DNA from: Microbacterium sp. nov. GSS16
Lineage (GTDB): Bacteria; Actinomycetota; Actinomycetes; Actinomycetales; Microbacteriaceae
Direction: 5' to 3'
Length of the DNA stretch: 64,000 nt
Assembly (NCBI RefSeq): GCF_028198145.1
Contig: NZ_CP116338.1
Coordinates: 1,798,001 to 1,862,000 of the forward strand
Shown: positions 17,792 to 26,217 of the stretch, piece by piece
Layout of the letters: every line of letters begins with the position of its first letter
Position numbering within the stretch: the first letter of the stretch is position 1
Made by a program: the position numbers and the translations under genes
The notes under the pieces: model-generated
Database searches by the model: none
Told to the model about the DNA's origin: nothing
Seen by the model: the letters and a program-made list of their open reading frames with translations, nothing else

Positions 17792-18268
17792 ATGCCCAGG
17801 GAACGCGGGGAGAAGGTCGTCGCGACCAACCGTCGCGCGCGTCACGACTACAACCTCGAGAAGTCGTACGAGGCGGGTCTCGTGCTCACCGGCACCGAGG
17901 TCAAGTCGCTGCGTCAAGGGCGCGCCAACCTCAGCGACGGCTATGCGTACGTCAAGGGCGGCGAGGCGTACCTCGACGCCGTGCATATCCCGGAGTACTC
18001 CCAGGGGCACTGGACCAATCACTCCGCCAAGCGCATCCGCAAGCTGCTGCTGCACAAGGATGAGATCCGCAAGCTCGAGCACGCCGTCTCGGCCGGCGGC
18101 TACACGCTCATCCCGTTGAAGCTGTACTTCTCCGACGGTCGAGCCAAGGTCGAGATCGCCCTGGCGAAGGGCAAGAAGGAGTACGACAAGCGTCAGACGC
18201 TGCGCGAGCGTCAGGACACCCGCGAAGCCGAGCGGGCGATGCGCCTGCGCAATCGCGTGGGCGAATAG
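17792..18268 (+). CDS. smpB: SsrA-binding protein
   Basis: 158 residues, typical length. [31 protein letters not shown] and YIPEYSQG-like [10 protein letters not shown] are SmpB signatures, and the C-terminal basic tail ([23 protein letters not shown]) is the part that mimics the codon-anticodon helix in the ribosome. SmpB delivers tmRNA to stalled ribosomes. AGGAGAAG precedes ATG 17792, and TAGGGT at 17756-17761 may be its -10 box, giving a short leader. No tmRNA gene is visible in the 55 bases downstream. Confidence 0.97.
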   Translation: MPRERGEKVVATNRRARHDYNLEKSYEAGLVLTGTEVKSLRQGRANLSDGYAYVKGGEAYLDAVHIPEYSQGHWTNHSAKRIRKLLLHKDEIRKLEHAVSAGGYTLIPLKLYFSDGRAKVEIALAKGKKEYDKRQTLRERQDTREAERAMRLRNRVGE

Positions 18269-18292
18269 CCCACAGACACGCTCGCGCCGGCC

Positions 18293-18313
18293 CCTTCGAC
18301 GGGCTCAGGGACC
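18293..18313 (+). repeat. Dispersed 21-bp repeat, copy 2
   Basis: CCTTCGACGGGCTCAGGGACC matches copy 1 at 17734-17754 with two differences. It abuts a local tandem duplication (18302-18339). Confidence 0.75.
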
Positions 18314-18339
18314 CAGCCGGGGCTCAGGCACCCAGCCGG
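18302..18339. repeat. 19-bp tandem duplication containing the S9 peptidase stop codon
   Basis: Two 19-bp units (18302-18320 and 18321-18339) differ at one base, and the first 8 bases of a third follow. The stop codon of the peptidase gene (18324-18326) lies inside the second unit, so the duplication supplied the last residues (EPRLGA). Confidence 0.8.
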
Positions 18340-20216
18340 GGCTCGAATCCGAAGGTGCGGCCAAGGAAACGCAGCTCCGCCTCGAGCGAGGCGACGATCG
18401 TCTCCGCGGCGCGGAAGCCGTGCCCCTCGCCCTCGAAGAGCAGGTACTCGTGCGGCACGCCGCGCGCGGCCAGCGCGTCGCGGATCGCTTCCGACTGCGA
18501 CGGGGGCACGACTCGGTCGTCCGACCCCTGCTGCAGCAGCACCGGCACGTCGATCCGGTCGGCGTGCGAGAGCGGCGACCGCTCGATGTACACGCTCTCG
18601 GCCTCGGGCAGGGGACCCACCAGGCCGTCGAGGTAATGCGCCTCGAAGTCGTGGGTCTCGGCGGCCAGCATCCGCAGATCCGCCACACCGTATCGCGAGA
18701 TGCCGGCGGTGAACGTCCCGCCGCGCACCAGCGCGCACAGCACCGTCCAGCCGCCGGCCGATCCGCCGCGAATGGCGATGCGGGAGGGGTCTGCGAGTCC
18801 GGCGTCGGCCATGCCGCGCGCGGCGGCGATCACGTCGTCGACGTCGACCACGCCCCACTGCCCGTCCAGACGCTGGCGGTAGGCGCGGCCGTAGCCGGTC
18901 GATCCGCCGTAGTTCACGTCGAGCACGCCGATGCCGCGGCTGGTCCAGTACGCGTACGCGGTGGATGCCGCGCCCGAGACGTGCGCGGTGGGGCCGCCGT
19001 GCACCATGACGATGTACGGCGGCAGCTCGCCGTCGGGCGCGGAGGCGTCGGGGCTGGTGGGCCGGTAGTCGAACGCGTGCACCGGTCCGTGCGGGCCGTC
19101 GAAGGTCACCGGGCGGGCACGGGGAACCCAGACGGGATCCGCCTCGGCACCGCCGGTCACCGTCGTGATCGTGCCGTCGTCGAGGTCGACGCACCACAGC
19201 CCCGCCCCGACCGTCCGGCCCGCGCCCGAGATGAGCACCCGCGATCCCTGCGCGTCGTCGATGCTCGCGCCGGCCGTGATCGGCAGGGTGAGCAGCTCGA
19301 CGACCTCGCCGTCGGGCGAGATGAGCACGATCTCGTCGGATCCGTTCGTGCGCACGGCGACGACGCGGCCGTCGTCGAGAGGCTGGTACCAGCGGTTGCC
19401 GAGCACCCACAGCCCGCCGCCGGTGTCGGCGTCGGCCAGGCAGAACGGCTCGGTCGTCGCCGGCGGGGTGGGCGCGGGCGGCGGCGCGACGTCCACGACG
19501 TGTGCGAGGTGCAGGTTCCAGCGTCCGGTGGCGTCGTCGGCGTACAGCAGCCGGTCGTCCGAGAGCCACTCCGGCTGCACGGGCGCCCGGCTCGGGACTC
19601 CGGCATCCCAGCCCGACTCGAGATGCATGACCGAGACGATCGCCCGCTCCCACGGCATGTGCTCGGCGTTCCACTGCACGTACGCCAGCTGCTTCCCGTC
19701 GGGCGAGAGCGCCGGATGTGCGACGAAGCCGTTCACCGAGACGAGCGTCCGCACGGCGGACTCGTCGTCGGCCGCCGTGCCGTCGAGCGGGATCTCGACG
19801 ATCGCGCGCACATGCGGATCGGGTCGCAGGTCCTCGCGCACCGCGAGCAGCCGGCCGTGCTGCAGCCGCAGGCCGCCGTACGCGGGGCCGGCCGCGGTCA
19901 GCGGCTCGGGGGCGCCGCCGCGCGGCATCCGGTGGATGCGCTGGTCGCCGCCGTGCACGAAGTACAGCGTGCCCTCGGCGTCGGCCGTCCACGCTCCGCC
20001 GCCGTACTCGTGCACGCGCGAACGCGCGTTCCACGGCGCGGACAGGATCTCGTCGCCGCTCGAAGTGCGCACCGTCACCCTGCCGCCCTCGGCGGGAACG
20101 GATTCGCCCCACCACACCTCGTCGCCGACGAAGCGGGCTCCGTCGATGCGGGGGGATGCCTGCGCGATCATCTGCGCGGTGAACGGTGAGGGCCACGAGC
20201 CGTACGGTGCGGTCAT
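18324..20216 (-). CDS. S9 family prolyl oligopeptidase / acylaminoacyl-peptidase-like
   Basis: 630 residues from ATG 20216 (TAGGCT 7 nt upstream supports this start over an ATG 33 bases earlier). An N-terminal seven-bladed beta-propeller (about 1-370) controls access; the C-terminal alpha/beta-hydrolase domain has the nucleophile in RGGSAGGW (near Ser485), the acid in QGSDDRVVP (near Asp567) and the His in GEGHGF (near residue 599). PPYIVMVHGGPTAHV is the oxyanion loop. It should cleave short peptides in the cytoplasm. There is no signal peptide. Transcribed toward smpB. Confidence 0.92.
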   Translation of the reverse strand: MTAPYGSWPSPFTAQMIAQASPRIDGARFVGDEVWWGESVPAEGGRVTVRTSSGDEILSAPWNARSRVHEYGGGAWTADAEGTLYFVHGGDQRIHRMPRGGAPEPLTAAGPAYGGLRLQHGRLLAVREDLRPDPHVRAIVEIPLDGTAADDESAVRTLVSVNGFVAHPALSPDGKQLAYVQWNAEHMPWERAIVSVMHLESGWDAGVPSRAPVQPEWLSDDRLLYADDATGRWNLHLAHVVDVAPPPAPTPPATTEPFCLADADTGGGLWVLGNRWYQPLDDGRVVAVRTNGSDEIVLISPDGEVVELLTLPITAGASIDDAQGSRVLISGAGRTVGAGLWCVDLDDGTITTVTGGAEADPVWVPRARPVTFDGPHGPVHAFDYRPTSPDASAPDGELPPYIVMVHGGPTAHVSGAASTAYAYWTSRGIGVLDVNYGGSTGYGRAYRQRLDGQWGVVDVDDVIAAARGMADAGLADPSRIAIRGGSAGGWTVLCALVRGGTFTAGISRYGVADLRMLAAETHDFEAHYLDGLVGPLPEAESVYIERSPLSHADRIDVPVLLQQGSDDRVVPPSQSEAIRDALAARGVPHEYLLFEGEGHGFRAAETIVASLEAELRFLGRTFGFEPRLGA

Positions 20217-20223
20217 GGATCCG

Positions 20224-20229
20224 AGCCTA
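20224..20229 (-). promoter_or_regulatory. -10 hexamer TAGGCT, leaderless start for S9 peptidase
   Basis: On the minus strand TAGGCT precedes ATG 20216 by 7 nt. Confidence 0.55.
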
Positions 20230-20242
20230 GCCAGACTCGCAG

Positions 20243-20259
20243 GTGACACACGGCGTCAC
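20243..20259. promoter_or_regulatory. Inverted repeat upstream of metF
   Basis: GTGAC (20243-20247) and GTCAC (20255-20259) form a 5-bp inverted repeat with a 7-bp spacer in the 119-bp gap between the peptidase and metF. It could be an operator for the methionine genes. No riboswitch-like structure was seen in this gap. Confidence 0.3.
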
Positions 20260-20335
20260 ACAGTGTGCGCTGCGCCGAGCCGCTGTCCTACCGTCTGAGG
20301 GCACGCCGTCGCACCGGTCCCGAAGGAGAATCGCC

Positions 20336-21280
20336 ATGAGCAGCATCCCGTTCTCCTTCGAGCTGTATCCGCCGCGCACCGCCGAGAGCACGCGCGCCCT
20401 GCACGACACGATCGACCGCCTCGCCGAGGCGGGGCCGGAGTTCATCTCGGTCACCTACGGCGCAGGAGGGTCGACCGGCGGCCGCTCGCTCGACGTGCTG
20501 CGATACATCCGCACGCACACCGACACCGAACCGCTCGCGCATCTCACCTGTGTGGGCAACACCTATGCGGGCGCCGCCCGTCTGATCCGCGAGTTCCTCG
20601 ATGCCGGCGTGCTGAGCTTCCTCGCGCTGCGCGGCGACCCGCCGGCTGGCCAGAGCGAAGACGACGTGTTCCTCGGCGACCTCGAGAGCTCGGCGCAGCT
20701 CGTGCAGCTGATCGACCGCGTGCAGGCCGAGCGCGCGCCGTACGAGGAGTCGCCGGTGCGCGGCAACCCCGGAGCCGTACGGGTCGCACCGCGCCGCAAG
20801 GTGAACATCGCCGTCGCCGCCTTCCCCAACGGCCACCCGCGCTCGGCCTACAGCAGTCAGCATGTGGATGCGCTGCTGGCCAAGCAGGCCGCTGGGGCGA
20901 CCGTCGCGATCACGCAGCTGTTCTTCCACCCCGACCATTACCTCGCGTTCGTCGAGCGCGCCCGGCGCGCCGGCGTGACGATCCCGATCCTCCCGGGCAT
21001 CATGCCGATCACCTCGCCGGCTCGCCTGGCGCGCGTGCTCGAACTGACCGGCGAGGAGCTTCCGAGCGAGCTCGCAATCGAGCTCGAGATCGAGCCGACC
21101 ACCGAGGGGCGCCGCCGGGTCGGCATCCGCTGGGCGGCCGACCTCATCCGCGCCGTCGTCGACGGCGGCGCACCCGGTGTGCACCTGTACGCGTTCAACC
21201 AGCACGAGACCGTGCTCGACGTCCTCCACTCCGCCGGGGTCATCCCCGCGCTCTCCGCAGCATCGAAAGGAACCTCATGA
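20336..21280 (+). CDS. metF: 5,10-methylenetetrahydrofolate reductase
   Basis: 314 residues from ATG 20336, with AAGGAG at 20322-20328. FSFELYPPRT is the MetF N-terminus and carries the catalytic Glu. SVTYGAGGS and LALRGDPPAG contact FAD and folate, and GITQLFF-like AITQLFFHPDHYL and PGIMPITSP are further family motifs. It reduces 5,10-methylene-THF to 5-methyl-THF, the methyl donor used by MetE, encoded immediately downstream with an ATGA overlap. Length is close to the roughly 300-residue bacterial enzyme. Confidence 0.97.
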   Translation: MSSIPFSFELYPPRTAESTRALHDTIDRLAEAGPEFISVTYGAGGSTGGRSLDVLRYIRTHTDTEPLAHLTCVGNTYAGAARLIREFLDAGVLSFLALRGDPPAGQSEDDVFLGDLESSAQLVQLIDRVQAERAPYEESPVRGNPGAVRVAPRRKVNIAVAAFPNGHPRSAYSSQHVDALLAKQAAGATVAITQLFFHPDHYLAFVERARRAGVTIPILPGIMPITSPARLARVLELTGEELPSELAIELEIEPTTEGRRRVGIRWAADLIRAVVDGGAPGVHLYAFNQHETVLDVLHSAGVIPALSAASKGTS

Positions 21281-23589
21281 CCGCTTTCCCCGCAGGGACG
21301 ATCCTCGGCTACCCGCGCATCGGGCGTCGTCGCGAGCTGAAGAAGGCCGTCGAGTCCTTCTGGGCCGGCCGCTCCGATCAGGCGGAACTCGAGCGCACCG
21401 CCGCCGAGCTGCGCGCGACGACGCGTGCCCGCCTCGCGGAGCTGGGCCTCGGCCGCGATGACTCGTCGATCCCCGAGTCGTTCTCGTTATACGACCAGGT
21501 GCTCGATACCGCCGTCACGGTCGGCGCCATCCCCACGCGCTTCGACGACCTCCGCGACGAGGACGGCACGATCGGACTCTCCGCCTACTTCACCGTCGCA
21601 CGCGGCGAGGGCGAGCGAGCACCGCTCGAGATGACCAAGTGGTTCGACTCGAACTACCACTACCTCGTCCCCGAGATCGGCCCCGAGACGACCTTCTCGC
21701 TCGCCAGCGAGCACCTCGTCCAGCAGGTCGCCGAAGCCGCCGCCGCCGGATACGTCACCCGCCCGGTGATCGTCGGTCCGGTCACGCTCCTCGCGCTGGC
21801 GAAGGCGTCGGACGACGCGCCGGAGGGCTTCGAGCCGCTCAGCCGACTCGCCGACGTGCTGCCGGTTTACACCGAGCTTCTGGCGAAGCTCAAGGCCGCC
21901 GGCGCCCAGTGGGTGCAGCTCGACGAGCCGGCGCTGGTCAGCGAATCGCTGCCGGTCGACACCGCGACCCTCGCTGACGCGGCAGCCCGCGCGCTCGCGG
22001 TTCTGGGCGGTGCGAGCGAGCGCCCGCAGATCTTTGTCGCCGCCCCGTACGCGGCGCTCGGCGCGACACTCGACGTGCTGGCCGCCGCACCTGTCGAGGC
22101 GATCGGCATCGACCTTGTGCGTGGCGAGGTGCCGGCAGCGCTCCCCGCGCTCGAGGGCAAGACGCTCGTCGGCGGAGTGATCGACGGGCACAACATCTGG
22201 CGCGGCGACCTCGATGCCGCGTTCGCGAAGCTCGAGGCGCTGCGCGACCTCGGAGCGGCTGCGCTGTCGGCATCCACCTCGACCTCGCTGCTGCACGTCC
22301 CCCACGACGTCGACGACGAGACGGCCCTGGACGCCCGTCTGGTCTCGTGGCTCGCCTTCGCCGACCAGAAGGTCGGCCAGGTCGTCACCCTCGCGCAGGG
22401 TCTTGGCCAGGGCCGGGATGCGATCGCCGACGCTCTCGACGCGGCATCCGCCGCCCTGGCCGACCGGCACGACGCCCCCGGCGTGCGCGACGGTGCCGTG
22501 CGCGCCCGCGAGGTCGCCGAGGCGGAGTACTCACGCGTGTCGTACGCCGAGCGCGAGAGCGCGCAGCAGGCGCTGAACCTGCCCGCCCTTCCGCTGACGA
22601 CGATCGGCTCGTTCCCGCAGACCGGCGACATCCGTCGGGCCCGCGCCCAGTTCCTGCGCGGCGAACTGCCCGCCGACGACTACGACGACTTCCTGCGCCG
22701 CGAGATCGACCAGGTCGTCGCCCTGCAGGAGGAGCTCGGCCTCGACGTGCTCGTGCACGGCGAGCCCGAGCGCAACGACATGGTGCAGTACTTCGCAGAG
22801 CACCTCGACGGATTCGCCGTCACCCAGCACGGCTGGGTGCAGTCGTACGGTTCGCGCGCCACCAGGCCCTCGATCCTGTGGGGCGATGTGTCGCGCCCCG
22901 CGCCGATCACGGTGTCGTGGGCGTCGTACGCGCAGTCGCTGAGCGTCAAGCCGGTCAAGGGCATGCTGACCGGCCCGGTCACGATCCTCGCGTGGTCGTT
23001 CGTGCGCGACGACCAGCCGCTCGGCCAGACCGCCAACCAGGTCGCGCTCGCACTGCGTGACGAGATCACCGATCTCGAGGCCGCTGGGATCGCCATCATC
23101 CAGGTCGACGAGCCGGCGCTGCGCGAGCTGCTTCCGCTGAAGGCGGCGGAGCAGGCGGACTACCTCGACTGGTCGGTGCGCTCGTTCCGGCTGGCGACCG
23201 GCGGCGCCGCAGCGGGCACGCAGATCCACACCCACCTCTGCTACTCGGAGTTCGGCGTCGTGATCGACGCGATTCGCGCGCTCGATGCCGACGTGACCTC
23301 GATCGAGGCGGCCCGCAGCCGCATGGAGGTCGTCGCCGACATCGCCCGCTTCGGATTCGACCATGGGGTGGGCCCTGGGGTCTACGACATCCACTCGCCG
23401 CGCGTGCCCAGCGTCGAGGAGATCGAGGCGCTGCTGCGTCGCGCCGTCGACGAGCTGCCGCTGCGGCAGCTGTGGGTCAACCCCGACTGCGGTCTGAAGA
23501 CCCGCGCGTACGAGGAGACCGTGCAGTCGCTGCGCAACATCGTCGAGGCCACCCGACGCGTCCGGGAGGACGTTTCGGCCGCCGTCTGA
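21277..23589 (+). CDS. metE: Cobalamin-independent methionine synthase
   Basis: 770 residues with two (beta/alpha)8 barrels. The N-terminal half starts ILGYPRIGRRRELKKAVESFW; the C-terminal half starts LPLTTIGSFPQTGDIRRAR and has the zinc ligands in IHTHLCYSEFG (His and Cys) and NPDCGLKTR (Cys), plus the conserved IQVDEPALRE acidic residues. It methylates homocysteine using 5-methyl-THF-polyglutamate. The start overlaps metF (ATGA), so both are co-translated. No B12 riboswitch precedes the pair. A strong terminator follows. Confidence 0.98.
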   Translation: MTAFPAGTILGYPRIGRRRELKKAVESFWAGRSDQAELERTAAELRATTRARLAELGLGRDDSSIPESFSLYDQVLDTAVTVGAIPTRFDDLRDEDGTIGLSAYFTVARGEGERAPLEMTKWFDSNYHYLVPEIGPETTFSLASEHLVQQVAEAAAAGYVTRPVIVGPVTLLALAKASDDAPEGFEPLSRLADVLPVYTELLAKLKAAGAQWVQLDEPALVSESLPVDTATLADAAARALAVLGGASERPQIFVAAPYAALGATLDVLAAAPVEAIGIDLVRGEVPAALPALEGKTLVGGVIDGHNIWRGDLDAAFAKLEALRDLGAAALSASTSTSLLHVPHDVDDETALDARLVSWLAFADQKVGQVVTLAQGLGQGRDAIADALDAASAALADRHDAPGVRDGAVRAREVAEAEYSRVSYAERESAQQALNLPALPLTTIGSFPQTGDIRRARAQFLRGELPADDYDDFLRREIDQVVALQEELGLDVLVHGEPERNDMVQYFAEHLDGFAVTQHGWVQSYGSRATRPSILWGDVSRPAPITVSWASYAQSLSVKPVKGMLTGPVTILAWSFVRDDQPLGQTANQVALALRDEITDLEAAGIAIIQVDEPALRELLPLKAAEQADYLDWSVRSFRLATGGAAAGTQIHTHLCYSEFGVVIDAIRALDADVTSIEAARSRMEVVADIARFGFDHGVGPGVYDIHSPRVPSVEEIEALLRRAVDELPLRQLWVNPDCGLKTRAYEETVQSLRNIVEATRRVREDVSAAV

Positions 23590-23597
23590 GACGCGTT

Positions 23598-23648
23598 CAC
23601 GACGAAGAGGCGCCCCTTCCGATCGGGAAGGGGCGCCTCTTCGTCGTG
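23598..23648. terminator. Bidirectional terminator between metE and lexA
   Basis: A 23-bp perfect stem (23598-23620 with 23626-23648) closes a 5-nt loop. It lies between the convergent metE and lexA stops and should end both transcripts. Confidence 0.88.
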
Positions 23649-23655
23649 TGCGCGA

Positions 23656-24342
23656 TCAGACCGCGCGAAGCACCGCGACGACCTTGCCGAGCACGACGGC
23701 CTCGTCGCCGAGGATGGGTTCGAACGCCGAGTTGCGGGGGAGGAGCCAGGTGTGACCATCGCGGCGGCGGAACGTCTTCACCGTCGCCTCACCGTCGATC
23801 ATGGCCGCGACGATCTCGCCGTTCTCGGCGTTGTTCTGCGTGCGCACGACGACCCAGTCCCCGTCGCAGATCGCCGCGTCGATCATCGACTCGCCGTTGA
23901 CCTTGAGCATGAACAGGTCGCCCTTGCCGACCAGCTGCCTGGGAAGCGGGAAGATCTCCTCCACCTGCTGGTCGGCGGTGATCGGCACTCCGGCGGCGAT
24001 CTGCCCGACGAGCGGCACGAGTGCCGCGTCGCCCACCGCGGGGGCGGTGTCGGCCGGGTTCTCGGCACCGCTGCCGGGGAGATCGATCAGAACCTCCATG
24101 GCGCGGGTCTTGCCGGGATCACGGCGCAGGTAGCCGCTGAGCTCGAGCTGCCCGAGCTGGTGCGTCACGCTGGAGAGCGACTTGAGACCGACGGCGTCGC
24201 CGATCTCGCGCATGCTCGGCGGGTAGCCGTGGCGCGCGATCGAGCTCTGGATCACCTCGAGGATGGCCATCTGCTTCGGGCTGAGGCTCTTGCGCCGACG
24301 CGTGCGGGGAGCCTCGGCTGCGGTCTCAGGGGTGTCGCTCAT
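23656..24342 (-). CDS. lexA: LexA SOS repressor
   Basis: 228 residues. The winged-helix DNA-binding domain (about 20-85) has the recognition helix in [21 protein letters not shown]. The cleavage site Ala-Gly is in QIAAGVPI, the catalytic Ser in [11 protein letters not shown] and the Lys in EATVKTF, so autoproteolysis on RecA filaments should work. AAGGAG precedes ATG 24342. It represses DNA-damage genes and itself. The adjacent divergent LysM gene is the usual SOS cell-division inhibitor position, as with Rv2720/Rv2719c in M. tuberculosis. Confidence 0.98.
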   Translation of the reverse strand: MSDTPETAAEAPRTRRRKSLSPKQMAILEVIQSSIARHGYPPSMREIGDAVGLKSLSSVTHQLGQLELSGYLRRDPGKTRAMEVLIDLPGSGAENPADTAPAVGDAALVPLVGQIAAGVPITADQQVEEIFPLPRQLVGKGDLFMLKVNGESMIDAAICDGDWVVVRTQNNAENGEIVAAMIDGEATVKTFRRRDGHTWLLPRNSAFEPILGDEAVVLGKVVAVLRAV

Positions 24343-24572
24343 GGGTGCTCCTTCATGCCCTCACACGGTGCGGATCCGCGTCGTCGCGGGGATCCGATTC
24401 GAATGTCGGTGGCCCATGGTGGGCTGACTTCATCGAAACCGTATCCGAGTTCTCTCGCGAAACGGAAGATCTGTTCGAGCGTGTCGCGCAACCAGCGGCC
24501 TTCGATTCGAAGAATCCTTGACAGATGTTCGATATCGAAGATAGATTCGGAACGTAGCTTCGCATCCGGCAT
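24339..24572 (-). CDS. Possible small gene upstream of and overlapping lexA (77 aa)
   Basis: An open frame of 77 codons on the lexA strand ends with TGA overlapping the lexA ATG (ATGA), the same coupling seen at real gene pairs here. The residues (for example [20 protein letters not shown]) look more protein-like than random. Against it: the start lies inside a hairpin arm, there is no ribosome-binding site, the DNA has lower GC and many TTCGA half-sites, and this is where the lexA promoter must be. I recognise no family. Most likely regulatory DNA, but it deserves a check. Confidence 0.2.
   Translation of the reverse strand: MPDAKLRSESIFDIEHLSRILRIEGRWLRDTLEQIFRFARELGYGFDEVSPPWATDIRIGSPRRRGSAPCEGMKEHP
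24465..24476. promoter_or_regulatory. SOS-box-like site in lexA upstream region
   Basis: On the minus strand the sequence reads TCGAAC-AGAT-CTTCCG. The first half matches the actinobacterial LexA box TCGAAC-N4-GTTCGA exactly, and the second half matches at three of six positions. It is about 125 bases upstream of lexA. Confidence 0.4.
24518..24547 (+). promoter_or_regulatory. Promoter for the LysM gene (TTGACA-N18-TAGATT)
   Basis: A perfect -35 TTGACA (24518-24523) is separated by 18 bases from TAGATT (24542-24547). Transcription would start near 24554, leaving a leader of about 90 nt. Confidence 0.65.
24528..24549. promoter_or_regulatory. Overlapping palindromes (candidate LexA operator) on the LysM promoter
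   Basis: TTCGATATCGAA (24528-24539) is a perfect 12-bp palindrome, and CGAA-N6-TTCG (24536-24549) matches the TCGAAC-N4-GTTCGA LexA box at nine of twelve positions. Both sit between or over the -35 and -10 boxes, so a bound repressor would block the promoter. Confidence 0.5.
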
Positions 24573-24596
24573 CCCCGGCCGGATGCCGGATGCGAA
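24559..24596. repeat. 16-bp inverted repeat in the LysM gene leader
   Basis: TTCGCATCCGGCATCC (24559-24574) and its exact complement (24581-24596) flank CCGGCC. In RNA it would make a stable hairpin near the 5' end of the LysM transcript. Each arm contains GCATCC twice, the hexamer enriched across this window. Confidence 0.75.
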
Positions 24597-24645
24597 AGCT
24601 GCATCACCTCCGCCTGACAGCGGGGAGAGTGAAGAGGAGCATCAC

Positions 24646-25023
24646 GTGAGCACGATCAGCATCCAGGCCCCCCTGACCGTCCCGGTCGCGGCCGCTGCGC
24701 GGCGTTCTGTCCCGACCCGGCTGCGTCTCACCGCGCGCGGTCGCCGTCTGCTCGCCACCCTCGCCGCAGCGCCCGTCATCGCCGGCATCACCGTCTCGCT
24801 GCTGGCGGGCGGCTCGGCCCTCGCCTCCGGTGAGAGCGACCCCGTCGCCTTCGAGACCGTGACGGTGCTGCCCGGCGACACGCTGTGGTCGATCGCGGCT
24901 GAGGCCGCCCCCGCCTCCGACCCCCGCGAGGTCATCGACGACATCAGGCGTCTCAACAACCTGAGCTCGGGCATGATCCAGGTCGGCGCGTCGATCGCGA
25001 TCCCGACCGAGTACGCCGACTGA
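24646..25023 (+). CDS. LysM-domain membrane protein, likely SOS cell-division inhibitor
   Basis: 125 residues from GTG 24646 with AAGAGGAG at 24632-24639. A cytoplasmic N-terminus (about 1-35) and one membrane helix (TLAAAPVIAGITVSLLAGG) precede a LysM domain (about 70-122; TVLPGDTLWSIAAEA, INNLSSG-like LNNLSSGMIQVG, IAIP) that binds peptidoglycan. Divergence from lexA, a SOS-like operator and the helix-plus-LysM plan match YneA of Bacillus and ChiZ/Rv2719c of Mycobacterium, which halt division during DNA damage. The role is inferred from context; no catalytic domain is present. Confidence 0.85.
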   Translation: MSTISIQAPLTVPVAAAARRSVPTRLRLTARGRRLLATLAAAPVIAGITVSLLAGGSALASGESDPVAFETVTVLPGDTLWSIAAEAAPASDPREVIDDIRRLNNLSSGMIQVGASIAIPTEYAD

Positions 25024-25121
25024 TCGCGCCGACTGAGGGCGCACTCCGCCCGAGGCCACTCGGCATGGGCGGACGGGCAAAGGTGCACCGTCATCCGCGG
25101 CGGCGTCCTTCGTGCGCGGCC

Positions 25122-25127
25122 TACGAT
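25122..25127 (+). promoter_or_regulatory. -10 hexamer TACGAT, leaderless start for hisC
   Basis: TACGAT lies 7 nt before GTG 25135. ATG 25126 overlaps the hexamer and so is a poor start. Confidence 0.5.
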
Positions 25128-25134
25128 GGAGCAT

Positions 25135-26217
25135 GTGACATCCCTCGATGAGCTGCCCCTCCGCGCCGACCTGCGCGGGCTCACGCCGTACGGTGCCCCG
25201 CAGGTGCCGCTTCCTGTCGCTCTGAACGTCAACGAGAACACGCATCCGGTTCCCGACGAGATCGCCAGCGACATCCTCGACGACATCGCGCTTGCACTGC
25301 GAGACGTCAACCGCTACCCCGACCGTGAGTTCACCTCGCTGCGCGAGGCGTTCGCGGAGTACCTCGGCCACGGGCTCGCCGCAGAGCAGATCTGGGCGGG
25401 CAACGGCTCGAACGAGGTGCTGCAGCACATCATGCAGGCGTTCGGCGGCCCAGGCCGGACGGCGTTCGGATTCGCGCCCACCTACTCGATGTACCCGCTG
25501 ATCACGCAGGGCACCGGTGCGCGCTGGATCGCCGGCACGCGGCACGACGACTTCACCATCGACCCGGATGACGCCGCACGGCAGGTCGCCGACGTCGACC
25601 CCGACGTCGTCATCCTCTGCACCCCGAACAACCCCACGGGAACGCCGCTCGGGCTGGAGGTCATCGAGGCGGTGTACGAGGCGGCACGCGGGGTCGTCAT
25701 CGTCGATGAGGCCTACCAGGAGTTCGCCCCGCACGACGCGCCGTCCGCGCTCACGCTGCTCGACGGGCGTCCTCGGCTCGCGGTATCGCGCACGATGAGC
25801 AAAGCCTTCGCGTTCGCCGGTGCGAGGGTCGGCTATCTCGCCGCCGACCCTGCATTCATCGACGCGCTGCGTCTGGTGCGTCTGCCCTACCACCTCAGCG
25901 CCCTCACGCAGGCTGCCGCCGTCGCGGCACTGCGCAACGCGTCGACCATGCTGCGCATGGTCGACGAGATCGTCGAGCAGCGCGAGCGGATCTCCGCCAC
26001 CCTGGAGGCGCTGGGCTACACGCCGCACGTCTCCTGGTCGAACTTCGTGCTGTTCGGCGGGGTCGACGACCCGAAGGCGACCTGGCGCGCGCTGTACGAG
26101 CGCGGGGTGCTGATTCGCGACGTCGGCATCCCGCATCACCTGCGCGTCTCGGCGGGCACCGAAGCCGAGACCACTGCATTCCTGGAAGCCCTCGCGTCGA
26201 TTGGATCGTCGTCATGA
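25135..26217 (+). CDS. hisC: Histidinol-phosphate aminotransferase
   Basis: 360 residues from GTG 25135; ATG 25126 would add three residues but overlaps the -10 box. This PLP enzyme makes histidinol phosphate from imidazole-acetol phosphate and glutamate. [13 protein letters not shown] is the N-terminal substrate loop, GNGSNEVLQ the cofactor phosphate site, [10 protein letters not shown] the aminotransferase NPTG motif, VDEAYQEF the Asp pairing with PLP nitrogen, and [14 protein letters not shown] the Schiff-base Lys. It overlaps hisB (ATGA), the start of a his unit. No upstream histidinol dehydrogenase gene (hisD) is in the window. Confidence 0.96.
   Translation: MTSLDELPLRADLRGLTPYGAPQVPLPVALNVNENTHPVPDEIASDILDDIALALRDVNRYPDREFTSLREAFAEYLGHGLAAEQIWAGNGSNEVLQHIMQAFGGPGRTAFGFAPTYSMYPLITQGTGARWIAGTRHDDFTIDPDDAARQVADVDPDVVILCTPNNPTGTPLGLEVIEAVYEAARGVVIVDEAYQEFAPHDAPSALTLLDGRPRLAVSRTMSKAFAFAGARVGYLAADPAFIDALRLVRLPYHLSALTQAAAVAALRNASTMLRMVDEIVEQRERISATLEALGYTPHVSWSNFVLFGGVDDPKATWRALYERGVLIRDVGIPHHLRVSAGTEAETTAFLEALASIGSSS

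Noticed and set aside
18269..18323. tmRNA (ssrA) next to smpB
   Set aside because: Only 55 bases remain before the peptidase gene, and they contain short repeats only.
20217..20335. Possible riboswitch upstream of metF-metE
   Set aside because: The 119-bp gap is too short and shows only a 5-bp inverted repeat; no SAM or B12 core motif was seen.
25024..25134. Histidine leader peptide before hisC
   Set aside because: A short frame has only two separated His codons, and the promoter is probably leaderless, so attenuation is unlikely.
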